Shown here one piece after another: positions 35,533-43,092 of a stretch of DNA of 64,000 bases. Source of the DNA: Sphaerothrix gracilis. Lineage in GTDB: Bacteria; Cyanobacteriota; Cyanobacteriia; Phormidesmidales; Phormidesmidaceae. The position numbers were made by a program, and so were the translations under genes. The stretch is from NCBI RefSeq assembly GCF_030405905.1, contig NZ_JASATW010000012.1, forward strand, positions 131,321 to 195,320, given 5' to 3'. The first letter of the stretch is position 1, and the number at the start of each line of letters is the position of its first letter. The notes under the pieces are model-generated. The model did no database searches. It was not told the DNA's origin and was given only the letters and a program-made list of their open reading frames with translations.

Positions 35533-35595
35533 AGATCCCAGGGGTTTGCCATAGGACTTAATCAGACTGATGTTTGCCGCAAACCCCTGGGATCT
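35533..35595. repeat. 17-bp perfect inverted repeat with an internal alternative pairing segment
   Basis: Arms AGATCCCAGGGGTTTGC (35533-35549) and GCAAACCCCTGGGATCT (35579-35595) are exact complements, separated by 29 bases. The loop also holds GTTTGC (35572-35577) which can pair with the GCAAAC at the start of the right arm. It lies after upp and downstream of the convergent HTH gene, so a bidirectional terminator is possible, but there is no T-run. Confidence 0.75.
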
Positions 35596-35619
35596 CCCCT
35601 CAGCTAGCTCAAGCGCTCC

Positions 35620-35832
35620 CTACTCCTCAACCATCTCAACCAGCTCCTCCACCGTCACCCCAAACACCCGCGCAATTTTCATCACCGCTGTCAGATCCAC
35701 CGTCGCCATTCCCGCCGATCGCGTATAGGTTTTCAACGTGCTGTAGACCACTCCCGAGCGCTCTGAGACTTCCTTGATCGTCCAGTTCCGCTCAGCCGCC
35801 AGTTCTCGTATTTTTAGCCGAATTAATCCCAC
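35620..35832 (-). CDS. Small XRE-family helix-turn-helix regulator, copy A
   Basis: A 70-residue protein that is almost entirely a Cro/CI-type HTH: MGLIRLKIRELAAERNWTIK, EVSERSGVVYSTLKTYTRS, then TAVMKIARVFGVTVEELVEM. It aligns without gaps to the protein of the neighbouring gene, with 42 of 70 positions identical by my count. It lies 11 bp downstream of that gene on the same strand. The pair is a tandem duplication; both likely bind DNA, perhaps at the palindromes near 36076-36119. Confidence 0.85.
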   Translation of the reverse strand: MGLIRLKIRELAAERNWTIKEVSERSGVVYSTLKTYTRSAGMATVDLTAVMKIARVFGVTVEELVEMVEE

Positions 35833-35843
35833 AGCCCAAAGGC

Positions 35844-36056
35844 TTATTCTGCAACAATTTCTACGAGATCTTCGACAGTTATCCCAAACACCTGCGCGAT
35901 CTTTATCACAGCCGCAATATCGGCCATTGCCATGCCCTCAGACCGGGCATAGGTCGTCACAGTCGTGTAAGGCACATTCGCCCGAGCCGCTACCTCTTTT
36001 AAAGTCCATCCATTTTGCTTTGCCAACTCTCGAATCCGCAGCTTGACTAACCCCAT
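35844..36056 (-). CDS. Small XRE-family helix-turn-helix regulator, copy B
   Basis: A 70-residue protein from the ATG at 36056 (MGLVKLRIRELAKQNGWTLK); the frame opens five codons earlier at 36071. The HTH has EVAARANVPYTTVTTYARSE, and the end is AVIKIAQVFGITVEDLVEIV. It is the upstream member of the tandem pair, and its promoter region carries two GAGATCTC palindromes that may be its own operators. Small solo HTH proteins of this type act as autoregulators or antitoxin-like controllers in other systems. No toxin motif is seen beside it. Confidence 0.85.
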   Translation of the reverse strand: MGLVKLRIRELAKQNGWTLKEVAARANVPYTTVTTYARSEGMAMADIAAVIKIAQVFGITVEDLVEIVAE

Positions 36057-36075
36057 ATCTCTAGTTGACAAGAAC

Positions 36076-36083
36076 GAGATCTC
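36076..36083. promoter_or_regulatory. Putative operator, GAGATCTC palindrome 1
   Basis: A perfect 8-bp palindrome (in context CGAGATCTCA) 20 bp upstream of the HTH start at 36056. A second copy is 35 bp away, centre to centre. Binding by the HTH proteins is inferred from position. Confidence 0.5.
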
Positions 36084-36102
36084 AGCCTTTAATAGCTATA
36101 TC

Positions 36103-36125
36103 GAGAGACCGAGATCTCGTCTCTC
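36103..36125. promoter_or_regulatory. Putative operator, extended GAGATCTC palindrome 2
   Basis: CGAGATCTCG at 36110-36119 is a perfect 10-bp palindrome, flanked by GAGAGA on the left and TCTCTC on the right with one unpaired C. It sits between the divergent HTH and 36214 genes, where one bound dimer could control both. Confidence 0.55.
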
Positions 36126-36143
36126 TAGTTTGTGACATCACAA

Positions 36144-36184
36144 AAGCACCGCCCTCCGGCCTCGCAAACTGAAGGGCGATGCTT
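36144..36184 (+). other. Hairpin in the leader of the 36214 gene
   Basis: AAGCACCGCCCT pairs with AGGGCGATGCTT (11 of 12) around a 17-base loop. It lies ahead of the small ORF at 36214 and could be part of a 5' UTR, acting on translation or stability. No T-run follows. Confidence 0.45.
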
Positions 36185-36213
36185 ATTCCACCGAAAAATC
36201 GGAGATAGTCATC

Positions 36214-36468
36214 ATGATATCAGGGCAACAGCCACCCCGCGTGGCCCCACCTCGCCATGCGTCAAATTATCAAACCCAGCTTCATCCCTGGTGCATCATC
36301 CGCCACCTGCCCAAAAGCCAGTGCATCACCGTCGCTCGCCTGCGCCGCCGCAACGACGCCGAAGCCCATCTGCGCGTCCTGCGCCGCCTCATCCCCCAGG
36401 CCCAGTTCACCCTCCTCTTTGATCCTCACAACCCTGTAACCGGATCTTCTCTAGAAGCGTTGTCGTAA
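36214..36468 (+). CDS. Small cyanobacterial protein, divergent from the HTH pair
   Basis: An 84-residue protein with GGAG about 9 bases before the ATG. The middle, HPWCIIRHLPKSQCITVARL then RRRNDAEAHLRVLRRLIPQA and FTLLFDP, resembles a small basic protein that I have seen repeatedly in filamentous cyanobacteria, with no known role. Its divergent position across shared palindromes from two HTH genes suggests a small regulated module. Other frames over this region are shadows. Confidence 0.6.
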   Translation: MISGQQPPRVAPPRHASNYQTQLHPWCIIRHLPKSQCITVARLRRRNDAEAHLRVLRRLIPQAQFTLLFDPHNPVTGSSLEALS

Positions 36469-36604
36469 AGAGGCGATCGCCCGTCGAAAAAATGCAATTA
36501 AGGTTGAATACACGCCAAAAAGTTCGGGTTCGCCCACCTGAAGCCCTCTAGGCAACTGTTTTATAGTAAAGCTGTACAAAACTTTTTTTAAGACAGCAAC
36601 CCCT

Positions 36605-37267
36605 ATGGCTTTATTTGGACTTGGCAAAAAAACGGAAATGCCCTCCGCGGACAAAGCGCTACCCGGACGTGAAGAATCCATGCCAGTGCCTGAAAAGCAC
36701 TTTGTCAACGGCAATCGCCTCACCCCGCCTTATCCAGATGGCCTGAAAACAGCTCTGTTCGGCTTGGGCTGCTTTTGGGGAGCTGAGCGCAAATTCTGGC
36801 AGCTAGACGGCGTTTACTCCACGGCTGTCGGCTACGCGGCGGGTCACACGCCCAACCCAACTTACCGCGAAGTCTGCAGCGGCATGACCGGACACAACGA
36901 AGTCGTCAAGGTCGTCTATGATCCTGAGAAGATCAGCTATCAAGAGTTGCTCAAAGTTTTCTGGGAAAGTCACAATCCAACCCAGGGAATGCGTCAGGGT
37001 AACGACGTCGGCACCCAATATCGTTCCGGCATCTATGTCTATTCTGAGGAGCAGCGGCAGCAGGCTGAGGCTTCCCGCGCAGCCTACCAGCAAGCTCTGA
37101 AACAGGCTGGCTACGGCGACATCACGACTGAAATCATAGAAGCTCCTGAGTTTTACTACGCCGAAGACTACCACCAGCAGTATCTCGCCAAGAATCCTGG
37201 TGGATACTGTGGTCTAGGTGGCACAAACGTTGCCTGCCCTATCGGGCTTGAGGTAGGCGTCGAGTAA
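36605..37267 (+). CDS. msrA: Peptide-methionine (S)-S-oxide reductase
   Basis: A 220-residue repair enzyme that reduces methionine-S-sulfoxide in oxidised proteins. The catalytic motif is GLGCFWGAERKFW near residue 57, followed by GYAAGHTPNPTYREVCSGMTGH and the C-terminal AEDYHQQYLAKNPGGYCGLGG with the recycling Cys. The N-terminal ~40 residues before the conserved part are normal for cyanobacterial MsrA. A terminator follows at 37297-37331. Confidence 0.95.
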   Translation: MALFGLGKKTEMPSADKALPGREESMPVPEKHFVNGNRLTPPYPDGLKTALFGLGCFWGAERKFWQLDGVYSTAVGYAAGHTPNPTYREVCSGMTGHNEVVKVVYDPEKISYQELLKVFWESHNPTQGMRQGNDVGTQYRSGIYVYSEEQRQQAEASRAAYQQALKQAGYGDITTEIIEAPEFYYAEDYHQQYLAKNPGGYCGLGGTNVACPIGLEVGVE

Positions 37268-37607
37268 GTTGGTTACTTAGAACTTAATAGCTGTCGGCTG
37301 GTCATTGCTAAAGGCATGTGGCCAGCTTTTTGGTTTGAGCAAACTCACATTTTCCTGAAAGTTCAGTCAGCACGCTGAAGTCAACAGTAAGCAGCCTGCA
37401 CAGCTTCAGGATGAGAGCTGCCGCTAAATTATGAGAAAACCATTAACTATTTTGCTGTTTTGTATCGTTCACCGATCGCCCATGAACGTTTTCAACTTCG
37501 CCGAGGTCTGAGCTTTAAAAAGGTACCCTAAGAGGGGCTGCAAAGCTGCTTTGGGGCGCATCATCCTAGAAGCATCAACGACATCGCTACAACCGGAGAC
37601 TTTAAGC
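37268..37607. other. 340-bp spacer between msrA and the 33-residue membrane protein
   Basis: Holds the msrA terminator and probably the promoter for the small gene at 37608. No other ORF is convincing. Confidence 0.4.
37297..37331 (+). terminator. Probable rho-independent terminator of msrA
   Basis: An 8-bp stem (GCTGGTCA with TGGCCAGC, one G-T pair) around a 14-base loop, followed by TTTTT. Confidence 0.6.
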
Positions 37608-37709
37608 ATGAAATCCGCTCCTACCCAAGAAAATATCGTCGCTCGCGTATTGGGCGAATCTACTTTCGCAACCCTCGGCTTTCTGCTTTTGATTGTGCTG
37701 TTGGCCTAA
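37608..37709 (+). CDS. 33-residue single-pass membrane protein
   Basis: A short frame starting ATG with CGGAG about 9 bases ahead. It encodes 33 residues: a polar N-terminus (MKSAPTQENIVARVLGES) and a hydrophobic helix (TFATLGFLLLIVLLA) that runs to the stop. The size and layout fit the small membrane subunits of photosynthetic or NDH complexes, but it does not match PetG, PetM, PetN, PsaI, PsaM, PsbM, PsbT, PsbX or Psb30 as I know them. It is preceded by a long leader and followed by ndk after 157 bp. Confidence 0.65.
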   Translation: MKSAPTQENIVARVLGESTFATLGFLLLIVLLA

Positions 37710-37866
37710 AGCGTAAACAGCTCAAACTCAAGCAGCAACGCCACATTTGAGCATTCAGTTTAAAGGACAGTAGCCGCAGACAGCTTAGAAGACTAAAACC
37801 TTTACAAAAGGCCCTTATTTCCTGAGCATAGAAAAGGTTTAGAAAATACGTTAGGAGCAGGTATCT

Positions 37867-38316
37867 GTGGAACGCACGTTTCTGATGGTGAAGCCCGATG
37901 GAGTGCAGCGCGGCTTGGTGGGCGAAATTATTCGCCGCTATGAAGCCAAAGGCTTTACCCTAGTTGGCCTAAAGCTAATGCAGGTTTCTCGTGAGCTAGC
38001 TGAAAAGCACTATGATGTTCACCGAGAAAAGCCCTTCTTCAGTGGCCTGGTAGACTTCATTACTTCTGGCCCAGTGGCCGCAATGGTCTGGGAAGGCGAA
38101 GGAGTTGTGGCCTCGGCCCGCAAACTCATCGGGGCGACAAATCCGCTTTCAGCAGAACCCGGTACGATTCGGGGTGACTATGGCGTTACCATTGGCCGCA
38201 ACATCATTCACGGTTCAGATGCGGTGGAAACGGCGCGTTCAGAAATCTCGCTATGGTTTAGCGAAGAGGAACTGACAAGCTGGGAACCCACTATGAAAGG
38301 CTGGCTGTACGAATAG
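37867..38316 (+). CDS. ndk: Nucleoside diphosphate kinase
   Basis: A 149-residue enzyme that moves phosphate between nucleoside tri- and diphosphates. It starts with GTG after AGGAGC. Conserved parts are ERTFLMVKPDGVQRGLVGEI, LVDFITSGPVAAMVWEG, and the active-site His in NIIHGSDAVETARSEI near residue 116. The full length is normal. Confidence 0.97.
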   Translation: MERTFLMVKPDGVQRGLVGEIIRRYEAKGFTLVGLKLMQVSRELAEKHYDVHREKPFFSGLVDFITSGPVAAMVWEGEGVVASARKLIGATNPLSAEPGTIRGDYGVTIGRNIIHGSDAVETARSEISLWFSEEELTSWEPTMKGWLYE

Positions 38317-38397
38317 ACGAGAGGCTGCGTCTAGACTCGAATAACAGATCTGGCAGGCTGGGTGCCGCACTCGTGGCATTCAGCCAAACCTGGAGCA

Positions 38398-38427
38398 GTT
38401 TTGAGCAGCGGCGCGATCGCTCAAAAC
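38398..38427. terminator. Inverted repeat between ndk and terC
   Basis: A 9-bp perfect stem (GTTTTGAGC / GCTCAAAAC) with a 12-base loop between two convergent genes. The T/A-rich outer part could serve as terminator in both directions. A HIP1 site covers the inner right arm. Confidence 0.5.
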
Positions 38428-38446
38428 CGCAGCCTGTTTGCTGCCT

Positions 38447-39325
38447 TCAAGAAGCCGCGTCGTCTTTAGCTAAAGGCACCATCTCAGGCTGATTTTCACT
38501 TGCATTAGCCGGGTCTTGTACCTGAGCGTGAATGGTTTGCCCATTAGATGAGCTGTCAGGGGCCGACGAGGGCTGCACCGAATCGCTGAGTGAGGCTGAG
38601 ACAGCTTCGCGATCGCTAGCAGCTAGTTCGGCTGGCTCATCGGCGGGAGCAGGCCGCTTTTCAGAGAAGCCCCAGATAAAGAGCGCCGCAATTAGGCTCA
38701 CCATCAGCCATTCTGGCGGAACCCAGTTCTCATTGATGACCCGAATTAGCAGGCGGATACCGACTAGGGCGACGGTGATAAAGCCCGCATCTTCCAGATG
38801 AACATAGATATCCAGCCAGCCGATAAACAGTTCGGCCATAAACCGCAGGGTAATCACCCCAATCGCCCCGCCGAGTAAAACTAGCCAAATCTCTCGCGAA
38901 AGCGCGATCGCAGTAGTAACGCTATCTAGCGAAAAGGCTAGGTCTGTCAGGGCAATCATCGGCACAGCCTGCCAGACGGACTCAAACCGGGGGCCGTGGT
39001 GCTGGGCGTCTTCGTCTTCGTCGGAGGCAAAGTACTGATAGACCAGCCACAGTAGGTAAAGCGCGCCCAAAACCTCAAACTGCCAAAATTGCAGCACCCA
39101 TCCTGCCGTTAGAATAAGACAGACGCGCAAAATGAAAGCCACTATCAGCCCCACGTTTAAGGCGCGGCGCTCCATCTCTTTAGAGGCTAAACCCTGGGCG
39201 ATCGCTGCTAGCGCAATAGCATTGTCGGCTGATAAGACTGCCTCCAGTGCAATCAGCACTAAGAGCAGCAGCAGCGTATCCATCCCGATGTTAGGGGAAA
39301 ATTCTAGTAGACGATCTAGGGGCAT
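38447..39325 (-). CDS. TerC-family membrane protein
   Basis: A 292-residue protein with seven or so membrane helices. The conserved acidic helices are LIALEAVLSADNAIALAAIA (residues 22-41) and ALTDLAFSLDSVTTAIAL near 127-144, the TerC signature. TerC/Alx/MeeY relatives export manganese or insert metals into exported proteins. The C-terminal ~80 residues are soluble and acidic. It reads away from the 39469 gene. Confidence 0.85.
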   Translation of the reverse strand: MPLDRLLEFSPNIGMDTLLLLLVLIALEAVLSADNAIALAAIAQGLASKEMERRALNVGLIVAFILRVCLILTAGWVLQFWQFEVLGALYLLWLVYQYFASDEDEDAQHHGPRFESVWQAVPMIALTDLAFSLDSVTTAIALSREIWLVLLGGAIGVITLRFMAELFIGWLDIYVHLEDAGFITVALVGIRLLIRVINENWVPPEWLMVSLIAALFIWGFSEKRPAPADEPAELAASDREAVSASLSDSVQPSSAPDSSSNGQTIHAQVQDPANASENQPEMVPLAKDDAAS

Positions 39326-39468
39326 TCGAGGCGGTAGGTGAGGTGAACTAAAACAGTGAAAAGCGGAGGGCTAACGGTTAGCTTTGGTCAATGTTGGCTG
39401 CTTTTAGCGCTTCAATAAAACCCGTAAGGGTTGTCTGCTATACAGTTTAGTGACTTCTGAGACACCTG

Positions 39469-40179
39469 GTGATCCATTCTTTGATTCAGCAATTTCGCGA
39501 TCGCTATCCTATGGGTAGCCTAACAGCAGATCTGCTGATGCTGCATGACGGGCAATACATTGTTAGAGCTGTTGTGCAGCTAGAGCGGTCAACGGTCGCC
39601 ACCGGCATGGCCGCCAGTTCTGAGCTGACCGCCGCAGAAGATTCAGCTAAAAACCGCGCCCTGCAGTCCCTGGGCCTGACTGCTCAGTCTGCGCCTACAG
39701 CTATACCTTCAGAGATTGCCTCGGCAGCCGAGGCAGTTTCTGACCCAGAATCCACGCTGCCATTGCCGCCTGCGGCAGCGGCGACAGTCAAAACTACGCC
39801 CTTTCCAGAACGGCCACAGATTGCCGCGCCGCCGCCCATGAGTCCTCCCCCAGCCCAGAAGACGGACGCGGCCTCACCCTCCCCTGCGCCTGCCCCCGCC
39901 GAACCGATTTCGCAGCCCGCTCCCGTCTCACCGGCGCCGCCTCAGCCTGATGTCTCTGAAGCGGCAGAGCTGCCTTTTCCCGACACCGGGCCAATCGATC
40001 TGTCAGATATTTTGGCTCAAACTGACGTAGAGCTACGACGCTTAGGCTGGTCGGTGCAGCAGGGACGAGAGTTTTTAGAGAAAACTTACAGCAAGCGATC
40101 GCGCCACGATCTCAGTGACGAAGAACTGATGGACTTTTTGCTGTATCTAGAAGGACAGCCCTCTCCTATTGAGTACTAG
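39469..40179 (+). CDS. Conserved-looking cyanobacterial protein of unknown function
   Basis: A 236-residue protein starting GTG (an ATG at Met15 is also possible). It has three parts: an N-terminal domain (LTADLLMLHDGQYIVRAVVQ, then ELTAAEDSAKNRALQSLGL), a Pro/Ala/Ser-rich linker of about 100 residues, and a C-terminal helical piece (DLSDILAQTDVELRRLGWSV, QQGREFLEKTYSKRSRHDLS, LMDFLLYLEGQP). The first part has a weak look of Rad52-like single-strand annealing proteins (Ala-rich RALxxLG end), which I do not trust as a call. Confidence 0.7.
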   Translation: MIHSLIQQFRDRYPMGSLTADLLMLHDGQYIVRAVVQLERSTVATGMAASSELTAAEDSAKNRALQSLGLTAQSAPTAIPSEIASAAEAVSDPESTLPLPPAAAATVKTTPFPERPQIAAPPPMSPPPAQKTDAASPSPAPAPAEPISQPAPVSPAPPQPDVSEAAELPFPDTGPIDLSDILAQTDVELRRLGWSVQQGREFLEKTYSKRSRHDLSDEELMDFLLYLEGQPSPIEY

Positions 40180-40181
40180 GG

Positions 40182-40218
40182 ATTTGCAGCTAGAAATTTG
40201 CAACTAGAAATTTGCAGC
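40182..40218. repeat. 14-bp tandem repeat, about 2.6 copies
   Basis: ATTTGCAGCTAGAA, ATTTGCAACTAGAA and ATTTGCAGC follow one another directly after the stop of the gene above. One base differs between copies. It resembles short tandem repeats seen in cyanobacterial intergenic DNA. Confidence 0.85.
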
Positions 40219-40357
40219 CCGTAGGCGATAAAGCCCAAATTTGATCTGCTTGATCGAGGTTGAGGAGTTCATTACGCCTTGATCAGTACCGGAGAAGTGT
40301 ACGGTCATCCAGCAGATTTCATGTCAGAATTTAGGACTGTAAAGATTCTATGCAGGC

Positions 40358-42040
40358 ATGGGCAGTTCCCTATTATCTCTGGTGGCCGCACTGGCTCACT
40401 GGCAGCAGAGGGCTTTTGTAGCCAAACTATCGCACTCGACGACGATTCAAGCCAGCTTTCTGCAATCGCTTCTACAAGTACAGCAGGAAACTGAGCTAGG
40501 GCAGGCGCTCAACCTGTCTAAGGTGACGACGGTTGAGCAGTTCCGCCAACAGGTACCCGTTTGGCCCTACAGCGCCTATCACCCTTATTTTGAGCGGGCT
40601 GCTGCAGGGGGGCTAAACGTAGTCGCCCCTGATCCGCTCATCCACATCAACTTGAGCAGCGGCTCGACAGGTAGCCAGAAGCTAGTCCCGGTTACCCAGC
40701 GATCGCAGCGCAAGCGAGCCTATGCGAATCAGGTGGCAATGGGGTTCGGGTTTAGTCAGGCGCGGCGTCAGGGACTGGCTCAGGGAAAAATGCTCCTAAC
40801 CCATTCGGCTCAGCCTTTAGGGCAGACTCAGGCAGGGATTCCCTACGGCCACGTCAGCAGCAATCAGCTCCGTTCTACCCCAGCTTGGCTCTATCGCCAG
40901 CTTTTTGCGCAACCGCCTGCAGCTCTGCAGATTAGCGATACCTTGGCCCGTAACTATGTTTGTTTGCTCTTTGGCCTCAGCGATCCTGACCTAGCCGTTT
41001 TGGGGGCAACCTTTCCGCTGGTGGCGCTGCAGCTTTGTACCTATTTAGAAACCTATGGCGAATCGCTAATTGAAGATATTGCTAGCGGTGAAATTGCCCA
41101 CTGGATCAAGCTAGAGCCAGAATTGCGATCGCGCCTATCGCAACAGTTCAGGCCCAACCGCGATCGCGCCCAGCAGCTAGCTCGGTTACTCAAGGCAGAA
41201 GGACGGCTGCTGCCCCAGCAGGTTTGGCCCCATCTGGCCTTTATGGTGACGGCTCGCGGTGGCCCCTCTAGCTTCTACTTTGAGCGCTTTGACGAATACT
41301 TTGGCAATTTGCCTATCTTTGGCGGCACCTTTGCCGCTTCGGAAGCCGTCTTTGGCTCGCACTGGAATTTCAATACGGACGGGACAATCTTAGCGATCGC
41401 CAGCAATTTTTTCGAGTTTGTGCCACCGGATCAGTGGGATATCCCTCAGCCTCGAACCTTGCTGCCCCACGAAGTCCAGCCCGGTGAGTTTTACCGCGTT
41501 TTGGTGACCAACTATTCGGGCTTTTGCCGCTACGACATTGGCGACGTGGTGGAGGTGACAGATATGTGGGCCGGGGTGCCGCTGATTGCCTTTCGCTATC
41601 GTCAGGGAGGAACGCTGTCGGCTATTTCTGAGAAGACGACAGAATACCATGCCGTACAGGTGATGACCGAGCTGAAAAAGAGCTATGCCCTGGCGGTGGA
41701 AGACTTCTGCATCACCCTGTCGGATAACCTGATCGATCCCTACTATGTCTTGAACCTAGAGCTGTCAGACTCAGCCCCACCCAATCTCAGCGCTGTCCTG
41801 GCTGAATTCGATCGCCAGATGCAGGCAGCGAACACGTCCTACGCCCTCAAGCGCCAAAAAAGCGACATCTTGCCGCCTCGCTTAAATCTGCTTGAACTAG
41901 GAAGCTTTGCGGCCCTGCGACAGCAACGGCTGCAGCCGGGAACACCCGATACGGCCCAGGTGAAGCTGCCGCACATTAGCAGCGATCGCGCTCTGCTAGC
42001 TGACGTCAAAATTCAGCAGCAGGTCAGCCTGACCCAGTGA
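40358..42040 (+). CDS. GH3 auxin-responsive-promoter-family acyl-adenylating protein
   Basis: A 560-residue member of the GH3 fold, best known from plants, where GH3 enzymes adenylate hormones and conjugate them to amino acids. The nucleotide motif 1 is SSGSTGSQKLVPVT near residue 105, motif 2 is TFAASEAVFG near 327, and motif 3 is YSGFCRYDIGDVVEV near 385-399. Bacterial GH3 proteins occur in cyanobacteria and other groups, with unknown substrates. Whether it makes an amide conjugate here is inference. It stands alone between a repeat and an alpha/beta hydrolase. Confidence 0.88.
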   Translation: MGSSLLSLVAALAHWQQRAFVAKLSHSTTIQASFLQSLLQVQQETELGQALNLSKVTTVEQFRQQVPVWPYSAYHPYFERAAAGGLNVVAPDPLIHINLSSGSTGSQKLVPVTQRSQRKRAYANQVAMGFGFSQARRQGLAQGKMLLTHSAQPLGQTQAGIPYGHVSSNQLRSTPAWLYRQLFAQPPAALQISDTLARNYVCLLFGLSDPDLAVLGATFPLVALQLCTYLETYGESLIEDIASGEIAHWIKLEPELRSRLSQQFRPNRDRAQQLARLLKAEGRLLPQQVWPHLAFMVTARGGPSSFYFERFDEYFGNLPIFGGTFAASEAVFGSHWNFNTDGTILAIASNFFEFVPPDQWDIPQPRTLLPHEVQPGEFYRVLVTNYSGFCRYDIGDVVEVTDMWAGVPLIAFRYRQGGTLSAISEKTTEYHAVQVMTELKKSYALAVEDFCITLSDNLIDPYYVLNLELSDSAPPNLSAVLAEFDRQMQAANTSYALKRQKSDILPPRLNLLELGSFAALRQQRLQPGTPDTAQVKLPHISSDRALLADVKIQQQVSLTQ

Positions 42041-42083
42041 TTTTCTCTACGGCTGCGGTTGAAAATCCCCAGTTATCCTGGTC

Positions 42084-42926
42084 TCAGCGGACGAACTGAC
42101 GAATTTTTTGATCGTAGATTTCATCTGCAATCTCAGCCACATTATTGTGCATAGCGTCTGGTACTAGCCAAAGCTGTTTGGGTTCTACAGCAGCTTGGTA
42201 AAGGCTTTGGCTCATCTCTGGGGGAACGCTATCGTCCGCTAGGCCGTGGATAAAGAAAACGGGCATCTGCAAATTCGCCACTTTCTTCGCAGAATCAAAG
42301 CGCTCGTGCAGGAGAAGATCGACCGGAAACAGTTTGGCATAGAGCGTGCGCTGGGCCATATCCGGGACGGAAGTGAATGAGCTTTGGACAATGAGTCCTG
42401 CCGCCTCTGGCTTTCTAGTCGCTAGCTCAATGGCGATCGCGCCGCCCAAAGAATGACCAAACAGATAAATCTGCTGCGGGGGGACCTGCTGGGTTTGGGT
42501 CACGTATTGCCAAGCCGTTTCCGCATCTTCGTAGAGCCGTGCCTCGCTGGGGAATGGTCCCTGGCTGAGGCCGTAGCCGCGATAGTCGAACAAAAAGACC
42601 GAAAAGCCTAGGCGCTGAAACCGATAGGCAAGGCCCAAGTTCGCGCTGACATTTTCGCCGTTGCCGTGCAGGTAAATTAGCGTTCCGAGCCGGGTAGGGG
42701 CCTGAGTCGGAATCCACCAGCCATGGATTTGTTCGCCGTTACCGCTGGCAGCAGGTAGCCAAACTTCCTCAAATTCGAGGTTGAGCCGTTCGGGGGTGGT
42801 GGTCAGCTCTCGCACCGGGAAAAATACGTAACGCGACTGCCGCCACCACAGGAGGGTAGCCGCTAGCCCATAGGCGATCGCGCTAACGCCCAGTCCTACT
42901 AGCAGAGGTCGCCAATTTATGATCAC
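42084..42926 (-). CDS. Alpha/beta hydrolase with N-terminal anchor
   Basis: A 280-residue hydrolase of the BEM46/YqkD type. An N-terminal hydrophobic segment (LVGLGVSAIAYGLAATLLWW) anchors or exports it. The oxyanion motif is YLHGNGENVSANLG, the nucleophile is Ser in LFGHSLGGAIAIEL, the acid Asp is in HGLADDSVP, and the His is in DAMHNNVAEI. Substrate unknown. Confidence 0.88.
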   Translation of the reverse strand: MIINWRPLLVGLGVSAIAYGLAATLLWWRQSRYVFFPVRELTTTPERLNLEFEEVWLPAASGNGEQIHGWWIPTQAPTRLGTLIYLHGNGENVSANLGLAYRFQRLGFSVFLFDYRGYGLSQGPFPSEARLYEDAETAWQYVTQTQQVPPQQIYLFGHSLGGAIAIELATRKPEAAGLIVQSSFTSVPDMAQRTLYAKLFPVDLLLHERFDSAKKVANLQMPVFFIHGLADDSVPPEMSQSLYQAAVEPKQLWLVPDAMHNNVAEIADEIYDQKIRQFVR

Positions 42927-43092
42927 TTTGGCAAATCAGTAAAAACCTTAAACAAAGGGAGCCTACTCCCGCTTAGAGGAGCGATCAGACTATCAGCTTT
43001 AGCTCACCCCAAGTCCGTTATACTGCCGGATACTGAGAAATGGCTAGGTAGGCATGTCAGCTAGAACTTTAGCCAGCTTGACCGTGGGTGAG

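Noticed and set aside
35620..36468. Restriction-modification controller system
   Set aside because: The small HTH proteins resemble controller proteins in size, but no methylase or nuclease gene is near.
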